Shown: positions 1 through 5,219 of the stretch, piece after piece
How the letters are laid out: the number at the start of each line of letters is the position of its first letter
Numbering within the stretch: position 1 is the stretch's first letter
DNA from: Ramlibacter sp.
Lineage (GTDB): Bacteria; Pseudomonadota; Gammaproteobacteria; Burkholderiales; Burkholderiaceae_C
Assembly (NCBI GenBank): GCA_025351615.1
Contig: JANXVP010000446.1
Coordinates: 1-5,635 of the forward strand
Direction of reading: 5' to 3'
Length of the DNA: 5,635 bases
Translations under genes and position numbers: made by a program
The notes under the pieces: model-generated
Database searches by the model: none
Told to the model about the DNA's origin: nothing
The model's input: the letters and a program-made list of their open reading frames with translations, nothing else

Positions 1-435
1 GGCGTGTTCGTGTTTTTCGACCTGGTCATGGCCGGCCTGGCTGTGTGCCGGCTCGACGAAATCGCCGTGTCGGTGCTGGCGACCGTCATCGGCCACCGCC
101 CCGACAAGGGCTGGACGCTGCTGGACGCCGGCTGGATGGCGATGTCGCGCGACCGCGGCACGGCGGCCCAAGCGGTGGACCAGGGCTACGGCCTGGTGTG
201 CGACCTCGATGGCAAGCCGCTGCACGACCTGATCCTGGTCGGCGCGAACCAGGAGCACGGGATCATGGCGCATCGCTCGGACCGGGTGGAGGGCGCAGTG
301 CATCTTCCCGTCGGCACCCAGGTGCGGATCCTGCCCAACCATGCCTGCTCCACCGCCGCCCAGTACGGGCGCTACCAGGTGCTTGGCCCCCATGGCAACG
401 TCACCGCCAGCTGGCCGCGTTTCAGCGGCTGGTGA
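1..435 (+). CDS. bhcC: Beta-hydroxyaspartate aldolase (DSD1-family PLP enzyme), C-terminal part
   Basis: This reading frame is open from the first base and stops with TGA at 433-435, so the N-terminal barrel with the PLP lysine lies outside the window; about 144 C-terminal residues remain of a family protein usually near 380-390. What is visible is the metal-binding C-terminal domain of D-threonine aldolase/D-serine dehydratase-like enzymes: an AMSRDRGT block, an NQEHG block, and PNHAC (bases 334-348) whose His and Cys match the metal ligands of this fold. These blocks and the FSGW end resemble the Paracoccus BhcC protein as I remember it. BhcC condenses glycine and glyoxylate to (2R,3S)-beta-hydroxyaspartate in the cytoplasm. 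The assignment as BhcC, rather than a generic D-threonine aldolase, leans on the bhcD-like gene 20 bases downstream in the same direction. Fold assignment is secure; substrate is inferred. Confidence 0.8.
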   Translation, partial: GVFVFFDLVMAGLAVCRLDEIAVSVLATVIGHRPDKGWTLLDAGWMAMSRDRGTAAQAVDQGYGLVCDLDGKPLHDLILVGANQEHGIMAHRSDRVEGAVHLPVGTQVRILPNHACSTAAQYGRYQVLGPHGNVTASWPRFSGW

Positions 436-445
436 ACCATCGAAC

Positions 446-449
446 GGAG
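446..449 (+). promoter_or_regulatory. Ribosome binding site of bhcD
   Basis: GGAG lies 6 bases before the TTG at 456-458. This decides the start of bhcD: the alternative GTG at 432, which overlaps the bhcC stop codon, has no comparable Shine-Dalgarno sequence at the right distance. Confidence 0.6.
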
Positions 450-455
450 CATCGC

Positions 456-1427
456 TTGATCGTCATTTCCGAACAGGAGGCACGCGCCCTGGTCAGCGTC
501 GAAGACGCCATCGACGCGGTCGAGAAATCCTTCGGGGCCATGGCCCGCGGCCAGGCCCGCAACTACCCGGTGGTGCGCGAGCAGGTCGGCTTGCGCGATG
601 CGGTGTTCGGCGTCAAGACCGGCTGCGACACGGGCGTGCCCCTGCTTGGCCTGAAGGCGGGCGGTTACTGGCCGCACAACCTGGCCCAGGGGTTGGGCAA
701 CCACCAGTCGTCGACCTTGCTGTTCGATCCCGAGACCGGCCGTGCCAGCGCCCTGGTCAGCGCCAATTACCTGACCGGCGTGCGCACCGGTGCGGCCAGT
801 GCCATCGCCACCAAACACCTGTCGCGTCCCGATTCCAGCGTGCTGGGCATCATCGGCACCGGCGTGCAGGCGCAGTACCAGTTGCGCGCGACCCTGGCTG
901 TGCGCCCGATCCGCAAGGTCGTCGCCTGGAATCCTTCGGCTGACAAGCTCGCGACGTTCGGCGGCCTGGTGCGTGAGCTGGGCCTGGAATTCGTGGCCGC
1001 CAGCGACTGCCGTGCGGTGGCCGCGGTCGCCGACATCCTGGTCACCGTCACGCCTTCGAAGCGGGCCCTGGTGGACAAGTCGTGGGTGCGCCCGGGCACC
1101 CACATCAGCGCCATGGGCGCCGACACCCGGGGCAAGCAGGAGCTCGATCCGCTGCTGGTCGCCGCCGCAGCGCTGTTCGTGGATGAAGCAGCGCAGGCTA
1201 TCAGCATCGGCGAATGCCAGCACGCTTACGGCAACGGCCTGATCACGGGTGACAGCTTTCGCGGCAGCATCGGCGAGGTCATCGCCGGGCTGTGCGACGG
1301 CCGCCGCACGGCGCAGGAGATCACGCTCTTCGACGGCACGGGCGTGGCCTTGCAGGACCTGGTGGTGGCCGACCTGGCGGTGCGCATGGCCGCACTCAAA
1401 AAGGCCGGTAGCGTCGTCGACTACTAG
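456..1427 (+). CDS. bhcD: Iminosuccinate reductase (ornithine cyclodeaminase/mu-crystallin family)
   Basis: The protein has 323 residues if started at TTG 456, the normal length for this family, whose members often begin with a short strand followed by a 'SEQEA.ALV' helix as here (MIVISEQEARALV). A GTG start at 432 would add 8 residues without a good ribosome binding site. Visible family features: substrate-pocket stretch GLKAGGYWP near residues 65-73 (Lys67), conserved Arg110 in LTGVRTGAAS, Rossmann dinucleotide loop GIIGTGVQAQ at 131-140, MGADTRGKQELD at 220-231, SIGECQHA at 250-257 and DGTGVALQD at 293-301. The GGYWP, NHQS, GECQHA and DGTG blocks match my recollection of BhcD, which reduces iminosuccinate to L-aspartate with NAD(P)H, the last reductive step of the beta-hydroxyaspartate cycle. 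It follows bhcC by 20 bases and is probably cotranscribed. Alternatives are another OCD-family imine reductase or EutC of ectoine use; the bhcC neighbour argues against these. Confidence 0.82.
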   Translation: MIVISEQEARALVSVEDAIDAVEKSFGAMARGQARNYPVVREQVGLRDAVFGVKTGCDTGVPLLGLKAGGYWPHNLAQGLGNHQSSTLLFDPETGRASALVSANYLTGVRTGAASAIATKHLSRPDSSVLGIIGTGVQAQYQLRATLAVRPIRKVVAWNPSADKLATFGGLVRELGLEFVAASDCRAVAAVADILVTVTPSKRALVDKSWVRPGTHISAMGADTRGKQELDPLLVAAAALFVDEAAQAISIGECQHAYGNGLITGDSFRGSIGEVIAGLCDGRRTAQEITLFDGTGVALQDLVVADLAVRMAALKKAGSVVDY

Positions 1428-1438
1428 CTGCGTCGCTT

Positions 1439-3202
1439 TTAGCCGGCGTGGTCCAGCAGGTGTTGAAAGGCGCGCACCGCCAGCTCGATATCGTCGCTGG
1501 TCGTGCTTTCCAGCGGGTTGTGGCTGATGCCGGAGTTCTGGCCCCGCACGAACAGCATCGCCTGCGGCATCACCTCGTGCAGCTTCATCGCATCGTGGCC
1601 GGCGCCGCTGGGCATTCGGTACAGCGGCACGGCCAGCGAATCGACGGCGTGTTCCCAGCGCCGCTGCCAGCCCGGGTCGCTAGGGGCGGCCGCCGCGCGC
1701 ATCGTCAGTTCGGTGACGAAGCGCAGGCCACGGCGCTCGCAGATCGCCTGCAGTTCGGCCAGCACGTCGGCCACCATCGCATCGCGCTGCGGGTCGGTCG
1801 GCGCACGCAGGTCCAGCGTGAACAAGCAGCGCCCCGGAACCACGTTGGTCGAGCCGTTGGGCACCTGCAGCATGCCGATGGTGCCGACCGAAGTGCCGTC
1901 CTCGCAGGCCCGCTTTTCGACGTAGAGCGCCAGCTCCGCGACTCCCACAGCGGCGTCGGCACGCCGGTCCATCGGCGTGGTGCCCGCATGGCTGGCCATG
2001 CCGATCACTTCACATTGGTAACGCACGCCGCCGTTGATCGAGGTGACGATTCCCAGGGGCAGATCGATCTCCGACAGCACCGGACCCTGCTCGATATGGA
2101 CCTCGACGAAGCCGATGTACTTCGAGGGATCGCGCCTGAGAGCCGGGATGTCGTCGGGTCGCAGCCCGGCATGCAGCATCGCTTCGCGCATGCTGGTGCC
2201 GTCGGCGTCTTTCTGTTCCAGCCACGCCGGGTTGAACTGGCCGATCAGCGAGCCGGAACCGAGAAAGGTGGCCTTGTAGCGCTGGCCTTCTTCTTCCGCG
2301 AAGCCGACGACCTCAAGATGAAACGGCAGGCGCCTGCCCTGGCGCGCGAGCTCCGCTATGCACGCCACCGGAGCGAAGATGCCCAGCCGGCCGTCGTACT
2401 TGCCGCCGTTGCGGACGGTGTCGTAATGGGAACCGGTCATGAGCGTCTTGGCGCCCGGATCGCTCGCCTCGTACACACCGACGACATTGCCTACCGCGTC
2501 GATCTTCACAGCGTCGAAGCCGCAAGTCCGCATCGTCTCGGCGATCTGCGCCGCGCAGGCGCGGTGCGCGTCGGTGAGATAGGTGACCGTCAGCTGCCCC
2601 TTTTCCGCATAACCCGGGTCGCTGTACGCCGCCAGATTCTCATGCCAGTCCCACACCATGTTGCCCAGCGTGGGCTCGACGCCGAACTTGTCGTTCAGGC
2701 GCAGTTCGACCACCCGGTGCACGTTGCGCAGTGCTTCCGCCAGCTCGAATTCTGGGTGGTGGTCCAGCCGGCGCACAAAAGTGTCGATGATCTGCCGGCG
2801 GGTCAGGCCGGTGCCGCGCGGGCCGCGCACGGCCAGGATGAATGGGAAGCCGAACTTCGCGTTGTAAGCCGCGTTGAGCTGCTGGAGCTGCTCGAATTCC
2901 GGCTGCGTGCAGTGGGTGAGGCCGGCGCTGCCCTGCTCGCCGGTCGATTCCGCCGTCAGGCTGTTGCTGACCATGGCCTTGCCCGCCAGCTCGGGGTGGG
3001 CCCGCAGCAGCGTCAGCTGCGCGTCGCGACCAGTCTCGGCCACGATGCGCGCCATCGTGTGCTTGAGGTGGGCGAGCGAACGGAACGGCCGCTTTTCCAG
3101 TGCCGCTTCGGCGATCCAGGGGGAATGCTCGTACAGGCCGGCCAGCAGCCCGCCTGCCTCTCGCGGCAGTGCCGCGTTGATCTGGTCGAGTGTCAGCGCC
3201 AT
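1439..3202 (-). CDS. uraD-allC: Fused OHCU decarboxylase / allantoate amidohydrolase (UraD-AllC)
   Basis: One uninterrupted 587-residue protein contains two cytoplasmic purine-catabolic enzymes. Residues 1 to about 170 are UraD, which decarboxylates 2-oxo-4-hydroxy-4-carboxy-5-ureidoimidazoline to (S)-allantoin: LLRAHPELAGKA holds the catalytic His69, STGEQGSAGL the conserved Glu89, and NAAYNAKFGFPFI follows at 110-122. Residues about 180-587 are an M20-type allantoate amidohydrolase/N-carbamoyl amino acid hydrolase: GSHYDTV (His259), KYDGRLG (Asp270), EEEGQR (303-308, general base and ligand), EVHIEQGP (His369), the SHAGTTPMDRR dimerisation-domain motif (404-414) and SGISHNP (His561). All expected metal ligands are present. 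It likely converts allantoate to ureidoglycine, CO2 and ammonia. ATG at 3200-3202 is preceded by AAGG (complement of 3209-3212) at 6 bases and overlaps the end of puuE, suggesting translational coupling. Domain calls are firm; the hydrolase substrate is inferred from the fusion and neighbours. Confidence 0.93.
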   Translation of the reverse strand: MALTLDQINAALPREAGGLLAGLYEHSPWIAEAALEKRPFRSLAHLKHTMARIVAETGRDAQLTLLRAHPELAGKAMVSNSLTAESTGEQGSAGLTHCTQPEFEQLQQLNAAYNAKFGFPFILAVRGPRGTGLTRRQIIDTFVRRLDHHPEFELAEALRNVHRVVELRLNDKFGVEPTLGNMVWDWHENLAAYSDPGYAEKGQLTVTYLTDAHRACAAQIAETMRTCGFDAVKIDAVGNVVGVYEASDPGAKTLMTGSHYDTVRNGGKYDGRLGIFAPVACIAELARQGRRLPFHLEVVGFAEEEGQRYKATFLGSGSLIGQFNPAWLEQKDADGTSMREAMLHAGLRPDDIPALRRDPSKYIGFVEVHIEQGPVLSEIDLPLGIVTSINGGVRYQCEVIGMASHAGTTPMDRRADAAVGVAELALYVEKRACEDGTSVGTIGMLQVPNGSTNVVPGRCLFTLDLRAPTDPQRDAMVADVLAELQAICERRGLRFVTELTMRAAAAPSDPGWQRRWEHAVDSLAVPLYRMPSGAGHDAMKLHEVMPQAMLFVRGQNSGISHNPLESTTSDDIELAVRAFQHLLDHAG

Positions 3203-4140
3203 GCATGGCCTTCGCAGGGATGAACTTGCTGCCAGTGCCGCGCGATGTCGATCCGCCGGCAGACCCAGACCCGGTCGTGCTTTTGCACATGGTCAAGGAA
3301 GCGCTGCAGCGCGACGATCCGGCCCGGCCGCCCGAGCAGCCGGCAATGCATGCCGACGCTCATCATTTTCGGCGCCGTGTCGCCCTCGGCATACAGCGCG
3401 TCGAAGCTGTCGCGCAGGTAGATGAAGAAGTCTTCGGCCTGCGAAAAGCCCTGCGGCAGCGAGAAGCGCATATCGTTGGCGTCGAGTGTGTACGGCACGA
3501 CCAGGTGGGGCACCACAGCGCCGTCGGTCTTTTTGACCTTCATCCAGAACGGCAGGTCGTCGCCGTAGTAATCGCTGTCATAGGCGAAGCCACCGAAGTC
3601 CGCCACCAGGCGCCGGGTGTTGGGGCTGTCCCGGCCGGTGTACCAGCCCAGCGCCCTGTCGCCGGTGAGCTGCGCGATGCTCTGCATGGCTAGCCGCATG
3701 TGCTCGCGCTCCGTGGCTTCATCGAGGTCCTGGTAGCTGATCCAGCGCAGGCCATGGCACGCAATTTCGTGCCCCTGCTCGCGCAAGGCGGCCGTCAGTT
3801 CCGGATGCCGTTGCAGTGCCATCGAGACTGCGAACACGGTCAAGGGCAGGCGGCGCTTCTCGAACTCGCGCAGGATCCGCCAGACGCCGGCCCGTGACCC
3901 GTATTCGTAAATGCTTTCCATGCTCAGGTGGCGCTCGGCGAAGGCGGGCGGGTTGAACATCTCGGAAAGGAACTGCTCCGAACCGGCGTCGCGGTGCAGC
4001 ATAGAATTTTCGCCACCCTCCTCGTAGTTGAGGACGAACTGGACCGCGATCCGCGCATTGCCGGGCCACTGCGCGTGCGGCGGGTGGCGGCCGTAGCCCA
4101 CCATGTCGCGCGGATAGGAAGCGGTGCTGTCGTAGATCAT
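3193..4140 (-). CDS. puuE: Allantoinase PuuE (polysaccharide deacetylase fold)
   Basis: PuuE hydrolyses allantoin to allantoate using a NodB/polysaccharide-deacetylase-like fold; characterised members do not need the dinuclear metal centre of classical allantoinases. With ATG at 4138-4140 the protein has 315 residues, close to the usual 300-320. It starts with the family hallmark YPRDMVGYG, then QFVLNYEEGGE (about 34-44), ESIYEYGSRAGVWR (about 75-88), GHEIACHG (123-130), GRDSPNTRRL (169-178), YDSDYYGDDLP and GMHCRLLGRPGR near 263-274. The frame is open further upstream to a GTG at 4189-4191, which would add 17 residues unlike the family. I prefer the ATG although no strong ribosome binding site is visible for either. 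It is the first gene of a minus-strand pair: its TGA overlaps the start of the UraD-AllC gene by 10 bases, so the enzyme acting between UraD and AllC is made alongside both. Confidence 0.92.
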   Translation of the reverse strand: MIYDSTASYPRDMVGYGRHPPHAQWPGNARIAVQFVLNYEEGGENSMLHRDAGSEQFLSEMFNPPAFAERHLSMESIYEYGSRAGVWRILREFEKRRLPLTVFAVSMALQRHPELTAALREQGHEIACHGLRWISYQDLDEATEREHMRLAMQSIAQLTGDRALGWYTGRDSPNTRRLVADFGGFAYDSDYYGDDLPFWMKVKKTDGAVVPHLVVPYTLDANDMRFSLPQGFSQAEDFFIYLRDSFDALYAEGDTAPKMMSVGMHCRLLGRPGRIVALQRFLDHVQKHDRVWVCRRIDIARHWQQVHPCEGHAWR

Positions 4141-4182
4141 TTGCGTCGTCGGTTCGGGGCAGTTGGGGCTCTCCCGTCGCAC

Positions 4183-4190
4183 TGTATACA
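4183..4190. promoter_or_regulatory. TGTATACA palindrome, candidate operator
   Basis: A perfect 8-base palindrome, AT-rich within a GC-rich window, is centred in the divergent promoter and overlaps the candidate -10 elements. Short TGTATACA-like palindromes are typical of operators bound by GntR-family (FadR/VanR-type) regulators, which often control purine or amino-acid catabolic operons. No regulator gene is present in the window, so the assignment is inference. Confidence 0.35.
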
Positions 4191-4210
4191 CTCTTGCGGA
4201 CGAAACTCAT

Positions 4211-4216
4211 GAGGAG
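4211..4216 (+). promoter_or_regulatory. Ribosome binding site of uraH
   Basis: GAGGAG lies 5 bases before the GTG start at 4222-4224 and supports that start. An in-frame TGA at 4210-4212 excludes any start farther upstream. Confidence 0.75.
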
Positions 4217-4221
4217 CTGAA

Positions 4222-4575
4222 GTGGGCTTGAGCACGCATGTGCTGGACACCATGCACGGAAGCCCGGCTGCCGGCATGCAGGTGGAGCTCTACCGGGTCA
4301 CTGGCGCAACCGCGACGCTCGTGAAGCGGCTGGTGCTGAACACCGACGGCCGCACGCCAGGCGGTCCGCTCTATGGCGACGGCGAGCTCCAGGTGGGGAC
4401 GTACCGGCTGGTCTTCGACGTCGCTGCCTATTTCCAGGCGAAGGGCGTTGCGCTGCCGCATCCCAACTTTCTGGACCGGGTGACACTCGACTTCGGCGTT
4501 GCCGATGCCGCGCAGCACTACCACGTGCCGCTGCTGGTCAGCCCCTGGAGCTATTCGACCTACCGCGGATCCTAA
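4222..4575 (+). CDS. uraH: 5-hydroxyisourate hydrolase (transthyretin-like)
   Basis: This 117-residue protein is a full-length HIUase, which hydrolyses 5-hydroxyisourate to OHCU, the substrate of the UraD domain encoded nearby. It starts with GTG; the protein begins GLSTHVLDT, carrying catalytic His6, followed by G-PA-GM and [14 protein letters not shown] holds Arg44, [10 protein letters not shown] holds His101, and it ends in the diagnostic C-terminal YRGS (114-117). These are the residues that separate HIUases from vertebrate transthyretin. No signal peptide is seen, so it is cytoplasmic. It is divergent from puuE and uraD-allC, with 81 bases between starts, so shared control is likely. Its TAA stop overlaps the stop codon of the convergent lipoprotein gene, leaving no room for a dedicated terminator. 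Confidence 0.96.
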   Translation: MGLSTHVLDTMHGSPAAGMQVELYRVTGATATLVKRLVLNTDGRTPGGPLYGDGELQVGTYRLVFDVAAYFQAKGVALPHPNFLDRVTLDFGVADAAQHYHVPLLVSPWSYSTYRGS

Positions 4576-5120
4576 TCCTGGCCTTCGGTCAGCGTGTCGA
4601 GCTGGAAGCGGCCACTTTTGTGCCACAACCAGGTGTCTGTCCACACCACCTTGCCCATGCGGGCCGGCGCGGGATAGGGCGCAGCGGCGCGGACGGTGCG
4701 TTCGATCTCGGCCACCACTTCGGGCGCGTGCGACGGCTTGCGCATCCAGTGCAGCGAGCGAACCAGGCCTTGCCCGTCCAGGTCCACCTGCAGGGTGCCG
4801 ATTGCGTACAGCAAGGGGGGCAAGCGGCCCTTGTAGACGCGCTCCTTGTTCAGCCCATAGACGTGGCTGGCCGCATCGGCGCGGTAAGCGCGGGCCGTCG
4901 CGGCGCCTGAGGCGCGGGTCCCGGTGATGGCAGTCGCGCCGGCTGCCACCACCGCATCCGGAACGTTCGAGGGATTCGGCGCCTGGGTGGGCACGACCGG
5001 GGCGGCGACGGTCTTTTCAACGGGAGGCATCGGCGAGGACCCGCATCCGGGCAGCATCGCCGCCGCAGTGCCGGCCAGCGCCGTGCAGGCGAGGCGCCAA
5101 CGCTCGAGAATTCTGGCCAT
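4572..5120 (-). CDS. Predicted lipoprotein with TonB/TolA-like C-terminal segment
   Basis: The protein has 182 residues from ATG 5118-5120, supported by AGGAG (complement of 5126-5130) 5 bases upstream; an upstream in-frame ATG at 5163-5165 would place 15 extra residues before a good signal peptide. Residues 1-9 contain three arginines, 10-25 are hydrophobic, and LPGC (23-26) resembles a lipobox with an unusual Pro at -2, predicting lipidation of Cys26. Residues about 27-60 are Pro/Ala/Val rich, a likely periplasmic linker. Residues about 104-175 ([18 protein letters not shown], then [14 protein letters not shown], and [10 protein letters not shown]) resemble the strand-helix-PyPxP-strand pattern of TonB/TolA C-terminal domains, though no TonB membrane anchor is present. 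I do not recognise a named gene. A role in purine metabolism is not indicated by the sequence; only its position ties it to the cluster. Confidence 0.75.
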   Translation of the reverse strand: MARILERWRLACTALAGTAAAMLPGCGSSPMPPVEKTVAAPVVPTQAPNPSNVPDAVVAAGATAITGTRASGAATARAYRADAASHVYGLNKERVYKGRLPPLLYAIGTLQVDLDGQGLVRSLHWMRKPSHAPEVVAEIERTVRAAAPYPAPARMGKVVWTDTWLWHKSGRFQLDTLTEGQD

Positions 5121-5219
5121 GATGTCTCCTGTGCGAGTAATGCACAGCCTGAGCTTACAACGCATCGGGACGCCGACCGTTGGCGTTTACATTGTTTTAA
5201 CGGGAAGGACGGACGGGTG
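5121..5219. promoter_or_regulatory. Divergent intergenic region, lipoprotein gene / xdhC
   Basis: This 99-base gap separates two divergent starts and should hold both promoters. The stretch 5186-5200 (TTTACATTGTTTTAA) is the most AT-rich part of the neighbourhood and probably belongs to a promoter, but I cannot pair convincing -35 and -10 boxes at 16-18 bases on either strand. AAGGA at 5205-5209 and GGACGG at 5211-5216 are the only purine-rich candidates for the xdhC ribosome binding site. Confidence 0.4.
5129..5147. repeat. Perfect short inverted repeat in lipoprotein leader
   Basis: CTGTGC and GCACAG form 6-base perfect arms around a 7-base spacer. On the minus strand the downstream arm runs into the AGGAG ribosome binding site of the lipoprotein gene, so it could be an operator or an mRNA hairpin touching the Shine-Dalgarno. 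A 6-base arm pair can also arise by chance. Confidence 0.4.

Larger units (their letters stand above)
4141..4221. promoter_or_regulatory. Divergent promoter region between puuE and uraH
   Basis: This 81-base gap must drive both puuE (minus) and uraH (plus) unless they are read from farther away. It contains TTGGGG (4163-4168) followed at 16-18 bases by TATACA (4185-4190) or TACACT (4187-4192), a weak candidate sigma-70 promoter toward uraH. On the minus strand the same palindromic core gives TATACA (complement of 4183-4188), which could act as a -10 for puuE with a leader of about 35 bases, but I see no good -35 for it. Promoter calls are tentative. Confidence 0.4.

Noticed and set aside
45..455. 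Upstream extension of the bhcD frame through the bhcC gene
   Set aside because: The extra residues are Arg/Pro/Gly-rich and unlike any OCD-family N-terminus; the same bases encode the conserved C-terminal domain of BhcC in another frame.
372..1223. A long minus-strand open frame opposite bhcC/bhcD
   Set aside because: No recognisable motif, biased shadow composition, and it lies wholly against two well-supported genes.
1448..3223. A 591-codon open frame on the plus strand, antisense to the whole uraD-allC gene
   Set aside because: Its protein is rich in Arg, His and Gln-type shadow composition with no recognisable domain, while the opposite strand encodes two clear enzyme domains. Long antisense frames are expected in GC-rich coding DNA.
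4206..4213. CTCATGAG palindrome upstream of uraH
   Set aside because: It merges with the Shine-Dalgarno, is not paired with another copy in the window and is short enough to occur by chance.
4209..4220. A three-codon mini-frame (ATG AGG AGC TGA) over the uraH ribosome binding site
   Set aside because: It can be a by-product of the GAGGAG sequence; it lacks its own Shine-Dalgarno and nothing suggests it is a real leader peptide.
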